Origin: VGEM01 sp033764265
GTDB lineage: Bacteria; Pseudomonadota; Alphaproteobacteria; Rhodospirillales; Rhodospirillaceae
Assembly: GCA_033764265.1 (NCBI GenBank)
Contig: JANRJB010000114.1
Coordinates: 1 to 47,437 of the forward strand
DNA: 47,437 bases
Direction of reading: 5' to 3'
Shown: piece after piece, positions 8,994 through 19,142 of the stretch
Numbering within the stretch: the first letter of the stretch is position 1
Layout of the letters: each line of letters opens with the position of its first letter
Position numbers and translations under genes: made by a program
The notes under the pieces: generated by a model
Told to the model about the DNA's origin: nothing
Seen by the model: the letters and a program-made list of their open reading frames with translations, nothing else
The model's database searches: none

Positions 8994-10421
8994 ATGGTCA
9001 GGATCTTCGGTCACTTCATCTCGCTGCGCGCGATCCTGTTCGCCATCTTCGAGACGGCGGCGTTCATCGCCTTCTACAACATCTTCAAGATCGTCGTGAT
9101 CTACGTCGCAGCCGGCACCTTTCAGGAACTGCCGGGCCAGTGGTTCCTGCTGCCAGCGTTCTGCCTGATCGCGTTCTGCACCGCGGCCGCGTGCGGCATG
9201 TACAACAAGGACATCTTTTCCGACCAGCAGGAACTGCTGACGCGCCTGCTGACGGTGACGGTGCTGATGTACTTCATGATGGCCGCGACCATTTCGCTGG
9301 CCGAGCTGTTCGCCTGGTCGGGCGCCGACCTGAAGCTTTATTACGCGATCGCGCTGGGCGCGTGCGCCGGGTACTGCATCGTCGCGCTGTTGTTCCGGCT
9401 GAACATCCTGTCGACCAATTTCAACGGCACGGCGCTGGAGCGCCGCGTACTGGTGCTGGGCATCGACGAACGCGCCGCCAAGATCGCCAACCTCAACGGC
9501 AGTTCGCGCAGCCCCTACAAGGCGGTGGGCTTCGTGCCGATCGGGAGCGAGACCAAGCACCCGACGCTGAACAAATCCAAGGTGATCCCGGCGCGCGTCC
9601 TGGAAAGCTCGGGCGGGCTGGCCGGGCTGGCCGCCGAGCAGAACATCGACGAGATCGTGGTGGCCAGCCGCGAACAGCGCGGCCTGGATCTCGACGCGCT
9701 CTTGGCCTGCAAACTGGCCGGACTGACGGTGACCGACTTTCCCAGCTTCTGGGAACGCCAGACCGGACAGATCGACCTGTACGAAGTGGCGCCCAGCTGG
9801 CTGATTTTCTCGCAGGGTTTCCGCATCTCCTGGCAGCGCGAGTTCGCCAAACGGTGTTTCGACGTCGTCGTCAGCGTGATCCTGCTGATCGTCACGCTGC
9901 CGGTCACGCTGCTGACCGCGCTGGCCGTCAAGCTCGACAGCCCGGGCCCGGTTTTCTACCGGCAGGAGCGCGTGGGTCTGAACGGGGCGACCTACCGGAT
10001 CCTGAAGTTCCGCAGCATGCGCACCGACGCCGAACGCGACGGCGTGGCGCGCTGGGCCCAAGCCAACGATTCGCGCGTGACGCGCGTCGGCGCCTTCATC
10101 CGCAAGACCCGCATCGATGAAATCCCGCAGGCCATCAACGTGCTGATGGGCGACATGAGCTTCGTCGGCCCGCGCCCCGAGCGGCCGGCGTTCGTCGAGG
10201 ACCTGAAGCGGAAAATCCCCTACTACGATGTCCGCCACCGGGTGAAGCCGGGCCTGACCGGCTGGGCGCAGATCAACTATCCCTACGGCGCTTCGGACGA
10301 GGACGCCAAGATGAAGCTGGCCTACGACCTGTACTACGTGAAGAACTGGAACCTATTCCTGGACGCCGTCATCCTGTTCCAAACCGCCCGGGTCGTGTTG
10401 TGGCGCGAGGGGGCCCGCTGA
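8994..10421 (+). CDS. Polyprenyl-phosphate sugar phosphotransferase, exosortase-A-system type (TIGR03013-like)
   Basis: The product is 475 residues. Four hydrophobic segments (about residues 10-140) are followed by a CoA/NAD-binding-like middle domain (about 150-270). A further TM then leads into the C-terminal bacterial sugar transferase domain, with 'K-F-R-S-M-R-T-D-A-E', 'R-I-D-E-I-P-Q-A-I-N' and 'M-S-F-V-G-P-R-P-E-R-P'. Such enzymes move a sugar-1-phosphate from a nucleotide donor onto undecaprenyl phosphate, the committed first step of glycan assembly at the inner membrane. The overall layout matches the family that accompanies PEP-CTERM/XrtA loci, and the prsK-prsR-prsT genes follow directly. 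The ATG at 8994 has an AAGG ribosome site. This is probably the initiating enzyme for the glycan made by this window. Confidence 0.92.
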   Translation: MVRIFGHFISLRAILFAIFETAAFIAFYNIFKIVVIYVAAGTFQELPGQWFLLPAFCLIAFCTAAACGMYNKDIFSDQQELLTRLLTVTVLMYFMMAATISLAELFAWSGADLKLYYAIALGACAGYCIVALLFRLNILSTNFNGTALERRVLVLGIDERAAKIANLNGSSRSPYKAVGFVPIGSETKHPTLNKSKVIPARVLESSGGLAGLAAEQNIDEIVVASREQRGLDLDALLACKLAGLTVTDFPSFWERQTGQIDLYEVAPSWLIFSQGFRISWQREFAKRCFDVVVSVILLIVTLPVTLLTALAVKLDSPGPVFYRQERVGLNGATYRILKFRSMRTDAERDGVARWAQANDSRVTRVGAFIRKTRIDEIPQAINVLMGDMSFVGPRPERPAFVEDLKRKIPYYDVRHRVKPGLTGWAQINYPYGASDEDAKMKLAYDLYYVKNWNLFLDAVILFQTARVVLWREGAR

Positions 10422-10452
10422 GCGCCAGGGCGCACACGCGCGGACGGCCGGC

Positions 10453-10520
10453 ATGATCGGGCGGGCGCCATGATCGGGCCAGTGCCATGATCGGGCCAGT
10501 GCCATGATCGGACAGGTCAC
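10453..10520 (+). repeat. Four-copy 17-bp tandem repeat forming ATGA-linked mini-ORFs before prsK
   Basis: Four head-to-tail 17-bp units start at 10453, 10470, 10487 and 10504. Copies 2 and 3 are identical (ATGATCGGGCCAGTGCC). Copy 1 matches copy 2 at 14 of 17 bases, and copy 4, which is the prsK start itself, matches copy 3 at 12 of 17. Each of the first three copies opens with ATG and encodes six codons (M-I-G-R-A-P or M-I-G-P-V-P). Each ends in a TGA that overlaps the next ATG as ATGA, and the last TGA overlaps the prsK ATG. No Shine-Dalgarno precedes the prsK ATG itself. The repeat may work as a re-initiation relay tuning PrsK translation; that is inference. Confidence 0.9.
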
Positions 10521-12628
10521 GCTGTTCAGCTACGGCGTGTGCGGGCTGGCATTCGCTTTGGCCACGGTGCTGACCGCGGTCAGCCGGTCGCAGAACCGCT
10601 ACCGGCTGGTGCTGCTGATCGCCAATGCGCTGACCTCGGCGTGGGCGTTCAGCGTGGTGGCGCGGCTGGCGTTCCCGGGTCTCGGCGCGCCCGCTGGACT
10701 GTTCATCGACGTACTGGAGCACGCCCGCGCCGTGGCCTGGATGACCACGGTCGGGTTCATCCTGTTCTTCGCCTACCAGCGCCGCTTCGACGCCGCGGTC
10801 GGATGGTCGCTGCTGGCCGTGTCCGGCGGGGCGCTGGTCTATCTGCTGGGCAGCGACCTGTACCTGTTCCTGGGCGGGGAAGGCATCGACCCCGACCTGC
10901 AGCGGATCAACTTCATCGCCCGCGTGCTGATCTCGGTCTCGGCCCTGCTGTTGATCGAGAACCTGTTCCGCAACAGCGGACCCGAAACACGCTGGTCGGT
11001 GAAGAACCTGTGCTTCGGCCTGGGCCTGTTGTTCGGCTACGACTTCCTGCTCTACGCCGAGGCCGCCCTGTTCGGCCGCATCGACGCCAACCTGTACAGC
11101 GCGCGCGGCATCGCCAATGCGCTGGCCGCGCCCTTGGTGGTGATCGCCGCGGCGCGCGCCAAGACCTGGCCGGTCGACCTGCACATGTCGCGCCGCCTGG
11201 TGTTCCATTCTGCCACGCTCCTGGGCGCCGGCGGCTACCTGGTCGCCATGTCGGCGGTGACCTATTACCTGAGCGAGATCAACAATCCCTGGGGCTTCCT
11301 GCTGCAGACCTCGTTCGTCACCGCCGGCGTGCTGGGGCTGTTGGTGATCCTGACCTCGGAATCCGCCCGCGCCCGGGCGCGGGATTTCATCAGCCGCAAC
11401 TTCTTCAGCTACAAATACGACTATCGCCTGGAATGGCTGAAGTTCATCGAGACCATTTCCGACAGCTCGGGCCGCCTGAACGGCCCCGAGCGCATCGTGC
11501 GGGCGCTGGGGCGCATCGTCGACAGCCCGTCCGGCGGCATCTGGGTCTACGAGCAAGAAGACAACGCCTACCACGCCGCGGCGGCCTGGAACCTGGGTGC
11601 GGTGCTGCCCGGTTTCGCGGCGTCCGAGCCGTTCGTGCGCCGACTGGCGGCAAGCGGCGCGGTGATCGACCTGCGCCGGCGCGAGCAGGAGGGCAAGCCG
11701 CTGACCGACCTCGCGCTGCCGGCCTGGCTGGAGACACATGCCAAGGCCTGGCTGGCGGTGCCGATGATCCATGTCTCGGGCATGCCGGCGTTCGCGGTGC
11801 TGGGCACCGCGCGGGCGGCGCGGCAGCTGAACTGGGAAGACTTCGAGCTGTTGCGCACGGCCGCGCGCCAGGCCGCCAGCTACATCGCCGAGGAACTTTC
11901 GCTGCGCCAACTGGCGCGGGCCCGGCGTTTCGAGGACTTCAACCGCCAGTTCGCGTTCGTGGTGCACGACATCAAGAACCTGGCCGGGCAGATGACGCTG
12001 ATCCTGAGCAACGCCGAACGCCACGGCGACAACCCGGAGTTCCAGCGCGACGTGCAGGCCACCATCCGCGATTCCGTGACGCGGATGCACCAGATGCTGG
12101 AACAGCTGCGCGCCGGCCGTCGCGGCGATGCCCGCGACACCTCCGACCTGGCCGGACTTCTGAAGGAATTGGCCGCCCGCTGGCGGCTGCGGTCCGACCG
12201 CGTGACCCTGGCCGTGCCGGACCGGCCGGTTCCGGTGCAGGGCGACCGCGCCCGGCTGGAAGCGATGACCGGCCACGTGGTCGGCAACGCGCTCGATGCC
12301 GCCGGGGAAACCGGCCATGTCACCGTCGCGCTGACCGATGCCCCCGAGGCGGCCGGCGCGGGGCGCTGCCTGTTGACGGTGACCGACACCGGCGCGGGCA
12401 TGGACCCGCGGTTCATCGAGGAAAAACTGTTCCAGCCGCTGGATTCGACCAAGCAGTCGGGGTATGGCATTGGCGCCTTCCAAGCCCGGCAGCTGGCGCG
12501 CGAACTGGGCGGCCGGCTCGAGGTGGACAGCGCCATCGGGCGCGGCACGTCGATCCGCATCACGCTGAACGCGGCGCAGGGCGCGACCGCGCCCGCGGCG
12601 GCAATGGCAGACACGGTGGTTGGGGTTG

Positions 12629-12648
<20 letters not shown>
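10504..12648 (+). CDS. prsK: XrtA/PEP-CTERM system histidine kinase PrsK
   Basis: The product is 714 residues. The first ~300 residues hold about eight hydrophobic segments, a large membrane sensor. A GAF-like domain (about 320-460) is followed by the phosphoacceptor motif 'F-V-V-H-D-I-K-N-L' with His488. The ATPase domain has the N-box N595 in 'V-V-G-N-A-L-D-A-A-G', G1 'D-T-G-A-G-M' and G2 'G-Y-G-I-G-A'. This is the architecture of PrsK (TIGR02916), the sensor kinase of PEP-CTERM systems. It should autophosphorylate and pass phosphate to PrsR, whose gene overlaps its 3' end by 20 bp. The stimulus is unknown. The start is preceded by the 17-bp repeat relay described separately. Confidence 0.95.
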
Positions 12649-14014
<1,366 letters not shown>

Positions 14015-14060
14015 CACGGCGGCTGACCGCCGGCGCCCGCAATCAATGGGAGACGCACCG

Positions 14061-16925
14061 ATGACGCACGCTGATTGGACTGGCTGCGAGTCCACCGCCG
14101 CCACCGAGCCCGGGACCGGTCGGCCGCGCCGCGGGCTGCGCGCGCGCGCGCTCGGCACCTCGGCCCTGCTGGCCGCGGCGATGGCGCTGGCGGCTGCCAC
14201 CCCCGGGGCGTGGGCCGCGCCGACGCCCGAATCGCAGCGCTACATGGACGAGGCGCAGGAACACATCGACGACGGCGACGCGGCCGCGGCGATCATCGAG
14301 CTGAAGAACGCCGTGCGCGTCGACCCCGACAACTCCGAGGCGCGCGTCAAGCTGGGCGAGCTGTACCTGCAGACCGGCGATCCCGGATCGGCCCAGCGCG
14401 AACTGGAATCGGCCCGGGCGCGGGGCTACGACGACAGCAAGATCGCCATGGCGCTGAGCCAGTCCTACTACATGCAGGGCAAGTTCGACGACGTGGTGAA
14501 GAACTTCGACGCCTCGCAGTTCGAGGGCGAAACCCGGCGCGGCATCCTGGTGGCGCAGGCGCGCGCCCAGATCGCCATGCAGAACGTGGAAGCCGCGCGC
14601 CCGCTGATCGCCGCGGCGCTGGCCGACAACCCCGACTTCCCGGCGGCGCTGGCCGCCGACGCCATCCTGCTGCGGTTCGACCGCAAGCTGGCCGAGGCCG
14701 AGGCGCAGATCGACAAGGCGCTGGCGGTCGACCCGAACCAGCTCGAGATCCTGGTGCTGAAGGGCGAGATCCGCCAGCAGCAGCAGGACCTGGACGGGGC
14801 GATCTCGTACTTCGACCAAGCGATCGCCATCAACGGCCGCTACACCCGCGCCCGCGTCGCTCGCGCGATGGCCAACCTGGCCGGCAACCGGCTCGACCGG
14901 ATCGCTGAGGACGTCGAGGAAACCCTGAAGTTCGAGCCGCAGAACCCGCTGGGCTTGTACCTGCGCGCCTTCGAGATGTCGCGCGACAACAAGTTCAAGG
15001 AAGCGGTCCAGGTGCTGTTGACCGTGCCGGCACTGCTGGAAGGTTACCCGCCGGCCAAGTATCTGCTGGCGGCCTCGGCCTTCGCCGACAATCAGTTGGA
15101 ACTGGCCCTGACCTACGCCGACCAATACATCAGCAAGGTGCCCGAGGACATCGGCGGCGCGAAGCTGCTGGCCGCGATCCACCAGCGCATGAACAATCCG
15201 GCCAAGGCCGTGCCGCTGCTGGAGCCGCTGGTCGCCGGCAACCCCGACGACAACCAGCTCAAGCTGCAGCTGGCCACGGCCATGCTGGGCGTGGGCCGCA
15301 GCGACGAGGCCATCAAGCTGTTCGAAGCGGGCGTGTCCGCGGCACCGGAAAATACCGAGGCGCGGTTGGCGCTGGCGGTGAGCCAGATCCGCGCCGGGGC
15401 GACCGAGGCCGGTCTGGCCGAGCTGCAGCGCGTCATCGCCGACAAGCCGACCTCGGTCGAGGCCAACTCGATCCTGATCCTGACCCACCTGCAGAACCGC
15501 AGCATCGACAAGGCGATCGACGCCGCCAAGGCGATGATCGCCGCCGATCCCAACAACGCCAACGGCTACAACCTGATGGGCACCGTGCACCTGGCCGCGC
15601 AGGACCTGGTGGCCGCCCGCAAGGCGTTCCAGGACGCGCTGGCCAAGGATCCCAAGTACGTCGCCGCGCCGCTGAACCTGGCCCGCGTGGAAGAACGCGA
15701 CGGCAACCGCAAGGGCGCGCGCGAGTGGTACAACAAGGCGCTCGAGATCGACAGCCGCAACCTGACGGCGTTCGACGGCCTGACCAACCTGGCGTTGGCC
15801 GACAACGACGTGGACGGCGCGGCCGGCACGCTGGAGCGCGCGATCCAGCTCAACCCCGCCGCGCCCGAGCCGCGCATCCGGCTGGTCAACCTGCTGCTCG
15901 ACCGGCAAATGAACGACCGGGCGTTGATCGCCGCGCGCGCCTATGCCAATGCCTCGCCCAACGATCCGCAGGCGATCGACGCGCTGGGCCGCGCCCAGCT
16001 GGTCACCAAGGACATGGTCAACGCGGTCGGCTCGTACGAACAGCTGGCGGCGAAATTCCCGCAGAACCCGGAGCCGCAGCGCCGGCTGGCGCGGGTCTAC
16101 CTGACCGCCGAACGCAAGGCCGACGCGATGCGGGCCATGGACCGGGCGGTCGAACTGGCCCCCGAGTACCAGGCCGCGCTGGTCGATCGCCTGTCGTTCG
16201 AGCGCGACGAACAGGGCATCGACGCCGCCCTGGACTTGGCCCAGAAGATGGTCAACGAGAAGCCGGACTCGGTCACGCGCCTGGTGGTGCAGGCCGACCT
16301 GATGGCGGTGGCCCAGAAGAACGAAGCCGCGCTGGCCAACTACCGGCGCGCCTGGGACAAGGTGCAGAACCCGACCCTGCTGCAGCGCATCTATTCCACC
16401 TACATCCGCCTGAACCGCGGCGAAGAAGGCCTGGCCATGCTGAAGGACTGGGTGGCCAAGAACCCCAACGACCTCGACTCGCGGTTCCTGATCACCAGCC
16501 ACTACATCAATGCCGGCCAATACGATCTGGCGATCAAGGAAACCGAGAGCATGGACGGGGCGCTGCCCGACAACCCGATCCTGCTCAACAACCTGGCGTG
16601 GCTGTACGGCGAGCGCAACGACCCCAAGGCCTTCGACATCGCCGAGAAAGCCTATCGCCTGGCGCCGCAGCAGGCCGACATTGTCGACACGCTCGGCTGG
16701 ATGGAGTTCACGAAGCGCGACAAGGCGCGCGGGCTGGAACTGCTGAAGAAAGCCCACGACCTGCAGCCGGCCAACCCGGAGATCGGCTACCACTACGCCC
16801 AGGCACTGCGCGACAACGGCGACACCGCGACCGCGAAATCGGTGCTGCAGAAGTCGCTGCAAAGCAACCGCCGCTTCACCGATCGCAAGGAAGCCGAGGA
16901 CATGCTGAAGGCGTTGGGCGGTTGA
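14061..16925 (+). CDS. prsT: XrtA/PEP-CTERM system TPR-repeat protein PrsT
   Basis: The product is 954 residues. An arginine-rich start and a hydrophobic stretch (about residues 30-52) ending 'G-A-W-A-A-P' form a signal peptide with likely cleavage near residue 52, so the protein is periplasmic. The rest is a long solenoid of tetratricopeptide repeats, with many 'A-x-x-x-x-x-x-A-L-x-x-x-P-x-N/D' units such as 'A-I-x-L-N-P' and 'A-L-A-K-D-P'. Length, signal and position right after prsR match PrsT (TIGR02917), whose role in PEP-CTERM/exopolysaccharide export is not settled. ATG 14061 is chosen because GGGAGA at 14048-14053 gives a good ribosome site; ATG 14046 would fall on that site. Confidence 0.93.
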   Translation: MTHADWTGCESTAATEPGTGRPRRGLRARALGTSALLAAAMALAAATPGAWAAPTPESQRYMDEAQEHIDDGDAAAAIIELKNAVRVDPDNSEARVKLGELYLQTGDPGSAQRELESARARGYDDSKIAMALSQSYYMQGKFDDVVKNFDASQFEGETRRGILVAQARAQIAMQNVEAARPLIAAALADNPDFPAALAADAILLRFDRKLAEAEAQIDKALAVDPNQLEILVLKGEIRQQQQDLDGAISYFDQAIAINGRYTRARVARAMANLAGNRLDRIAEDVEETLKFEPQNPLGLYLRAFEMSRDNKFKEAVQVLLTVPALLEGYPPAKYLLAASAFADNQLELALTYADQYISKVPEDIGGAKLLAAIHQRMNNPAKAVPLLEPLVAGNPDDNQLKLQLATAMLGVGRSDEAIKLFEAGVSAAPENTEARLALAVSQIRAGATEAGLAELQRVIADKPTSVEANSILILTHLQNRSIDKAIDAAKAMIAADPNNANGYNLMGTVHLAAQDLVAARKAFQDALAKDPKYVAAPLNLARVEERDGNRKGAREWYNKALEIDSRNLTAFDGLTNLALADNDVDGAAGTLERAIQLNPAAPEPRIRLVNLLLDRQMNDRALIAARAYANASPNDPQAIDALGRAQLVTKDMVNAVGSYEQLAAKFPQNPEPQRRLARVYLTAERKADAMRAMDRAVELAPEYQAALVDRLSFERDEQGIDAALDLAQKMVNEKPDSVTRLVVQADLMAVAQKNEAALANYRRAWDKVQNPTLLQRIYSTYIRLNRGEEGLAMLKDWVAKNPNDLDSRFLITSHYINAGQYDLAIKETESMDGALPDNPILLNNLAWLYGERNDPKAFDIAEKAYRLAPQQADIVDTLGWMEFTKRDKARGLELLKKAHDLQPANPEIGYHYAQALRDNGDTATAKSVLQKSLQSNRRFTDRKEAEDMLKALGG

Positions 16926-16999
16926 GCGCGGGTTGAAACGAACGTGATCGTCGTGGTTCGGCCGGCCGATACCGCCGGCGCAGGCGCGCGTGCGGGGCG

Positions 17000-17983
17000 A
17001 TGACCGTGCGGCGCGTTTTGGTGACCGGCGGGGCCGGCTATATCGGCAGTCACGTGGCGCTGGCGCTGCTGGAGGCCGGCTGGACGGTCGACATCCTGGA
17101 CGACCTGTCGACCGGCAGCCGCCGCCTGGTGCCGGCCGGCGCGCAGCTGCACGTGGGCAATACCGGCGACCGCGCTTTCACCGCCGCGCTGATGGCCGAG
17201 CGCCGGCCCGAGGCCGTGATCCACTTCGCCGCGTCGATCAGCGTGCCGGAGTCGGTGGCCAATCCGCTCAAGTACTACATCAACAACTTCGTCAATTCGG
17301 CGCGGCTGGTGGAAACGTGCGTCGAGGCCGGCGTCGACAAGTTCATCTTCTCGTCCACCTCGGCGGTTTACGGCACGCCGCAGATCCTGCCCGTGCCCGA
17401 GACCGCGCCGACCGCGCCGATCAGCCCCTACGGCGAATCCAAGCTGATGACCGAGCGGCTGCTGCGCGATGTGGCGGTGGCCCATCCGTTCCGCTACGTC
17501 GCGCTGCGCTACTTCAACGTCGCCGGGGCCGACCCGCAGCTGCGCGCGGGCCAGGTTGTCAAGAACTCCACCAACCTGATCAAGACCGTGGCCGAGCTGG
17601 CGGCCGGCAAGCGCGCCGGCATGGACGTGATGGGCGACGACTACGACACGCCCGACGGTACCGGCGTGCGCGACTTCATCCACGTCGTCGACCTGGCCGA
17701 TGCCCATGTCGCGGCGCTCGACTACCTGATCGAGGGCGGCGACAACCAGGTGCTGAACTGCGGCTATGGCCGCGGCTATTCGGTGCTGGAGGTGATCCGC
17801 GCGGCCAGCGACGTGGTCGGCCGCCCGCTGCCCTACCGCATCGGCCCGCGCCGGGCCGGCGACCCGGCCGAGGTGGTGGCCGACGCGCGCCGCATCGGCG
17901 CGCTGCTCAGGTGGAACCCGCGCTTCACCGCGCTCAAGCGCATCATGGAAACCTCGATCGCCTGGGAACGGGCGCTGGCGTAA
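17000..17983 (+). CDS. galE: UDP-glucose 4-epimerase (GalE-like SDR)
   Basis: The product is 327 residues, an extended short-chain dehydrogenase/reductase of normal GalE length. The NAD site is 'G-G-A-G-Y-I-G' (10-16). The catalytic residues are in 'S-S-T-S-A-V-Y-G' (118-125) and Y144-x3-K148 in 'S-P-Y-G-E-S-K'. 'R-Y-F-N-V-A-G-A' follows, as in GalE. It would interconvert UDP-glucose and UDP-galactose, or the N-acetyl forms, supplying donors for the glycosyltransferases around it. It follows prsT after 74 bp in the same direction. GGGG lies 4 bases before the ATG. Other C4-epimerases of the same family (WbpP-like) are possible, but the GalE motifs are well kept. Confidence 0.88.
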   Translation: MTVRRVLVTGGAGYIGSHVALALLEAGWTVDILDDLSTGSRRLVPAGAQLHVGNTGDRAFTAALMAERRPEAVIHFAASISVPESVANPLKYYINNFVNSARLVETCVEAGVDKFIFSSTSAVYGTPQILPVPETAPTAPISPYGESKLMTERLLRDVAVAHPFRYVALRYFNVAGADPQLRAGQVVKNSTNLIKTVAELAAGKRAGMDVMGDDYDTPDGTGVRDFIHVVDLADAHVAALDYLIEGGDNQVLNCGYGRGYSVLEVIRAASDVVGRPLPYRIGPRRAGDPAEVVADARRIGALLRWNPRFTALKRIMETSIAWERALA

Positions 17984-17984
17984 G

Positions 17985-18030
17985 GCCAACGCGCGTCAGG
18001 CCCACGCCCGTCAGACCGCTCCCGTCAGAC
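17985..18030. repeat. Three-unit imperfect 14-15 bp tandem repeat at convergent gene ends
   Basis: Units ending in CGTCAG recur at 17994, 18009 and 18023 (spacing 15 and 14), each preceded by a G(G/A)CC-rich stretch. The third unit contains the stop codon of the minus-strand glycosyltransferase (TCA, 18025-18027); the other two lie just past it. It looks like a local replication-slippage duplication of the gene end. No function is evident. Confidence 0.6.
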
Positions 18031-19128
18031 CGCGCCGCTGAACAGCCGGTCGTAGGCCGCGAACATCAGGCTATCGTCGTAGACAGAGCGGGCGCGCGCG
18101 CGATTGGCCGCGCCGATGGCGCGCGCGGCCTCGGGCGCGTCGAGCAGCCGGGCCAGCGCCGCAGCCAGCGCGCCATTGTCCTTGGCGACCACGAAATCTC
18201 GGTTTTCGGGTGCGAGCATGGCCTTGATGTCGCCGACGTCGGTGCAGGCCGCCGGCCGGCCGGCGGCCATGGCTTCCAGCAATGTCAGCGGCATCTGTTC
18301 GGTGTCCGACGACATGGCGAACACATCGAACGCCCCCAGAATGCGCTCGGGTGCGGCCAGGTGGCCGACAAACACCACATCGTCGCCGATACCCAACGTG
18401 CGGACCAGCGCCTCGAGCATCGGGCGTTCCTGGCCCTCACCGACGATGGCCAGCACGCACGGCCGGTGTTCGCGCACCGCGGCGAAGGCCCGGATCAGCC
18501 GGTCGATCGCCTTCTCGCGGCGCAGCGCCGCGACCGTGCCGATGACGGGGCCGCAGCCGGCCAGGGATGCGGCCAAATCGGGGTCGGCCGGGCGATCGAA
18601 CCGGGCGCAGGCGATGCCGTTGGGCACGTAGCGCAGTTTGCGCTCGGGCAGCCGCCAGATATCGCGGGCGATGCCCATCAGGGTCTGCGACGGCAGCACC
18701 ACGACCGACCGGCCGCCCAGCGCGAACCTGCGAAACAAAATCCGGCGCGGCAGCTGGCCGGCGGCCTCGTCGGGGCCGAAACCGTCCTCGATGTGGATGT
18801 GGCGCACGACCTTGGGCCGATTGGCCGCCGCCCACTCGATCGAACCCCAATTGTTCGTCACCAGCACGTCGGGCCGCAACTCGCGCAGGACGCGCCGGGC
18901 GGCGATGTAGCTTCGTCGCAGGCCTTGCCGCGCCTCGGGGAATTCCTGCCGCCGCCAGTCCAGTCCCGGCTGCAGCAGTGCATCGGCGTCGTAGCGACCG
19001 TCAATGGCCGTGACGATGTGGCGATAGCGCGCGCCGAAATGGTTGGCCAGCGCGGCGAAGCGGCGTTGCGGCCCGCCAACCGCGAAGGTGGCGAACACGC
19101 TGTGCATGCAGATGGTGCGATCCGGCAC
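18025..19128 (-). CDS. Family 4 glycosyltransferase (GT-B fold)
   Basis: The product is 367 residues. 'F-A-V-G-G-P-Q-R-R-F' near the N-terminus is the acceptor-side glycine loop of GT4 enzymes. The C-terminal donor domain has 'Y-V-P-N-G-I' and the E-x7-E-like stretch 'M-P-L-T-L-L-E-A-M-A-A-G-R-P' used for nucleotide-sugar binding. It would add a sugar to the lipid-linked glycan at the cytoplasmic face. The start is uncertain. GTG 19128 lies 14 bases after the upstream fusion gene's stop and keeps the first beta-strand 'T-I-C-M-H-S-V-F-A'; ATG 19107 would trim seven residues. It is the last gene of the minus-strand unit and converges on galE. Confidence 0.88.
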   Translation of the reverse strand: MPDRTICMHSVFATFAVGGPQRRFAALANHFGARYRHIVTAIDGRYDADALLQPGLDWRRQEFPEARQGLRRSYIAARRVLRELRPDVLVTNNWGSIEWAAANRPKVVRHIHIEDGFGPDEAAGQLPRRILFRRFALGGRSVVVLPSQTLMGIARDIWRLPERKLRYVPNGIACARFDRPADPDLAASLAGCGPVIGTVAALRREKAIDRLIRAFAAVREHRPCVLAIVGEGQERPMLEALVRTLGIGDDVVFVGHLAAPERILGAFDVFAMSSDTEQMPLTLLEAMAAGRPAACTDVGDIKAMLAPENRDFVVAKDNGALAAALARLLDAPEAARAIGAANRARARSVYDDSLMFAAYDRLFSGAV

Positions 19129-19142
19129 GACCGGGCCGCCGC

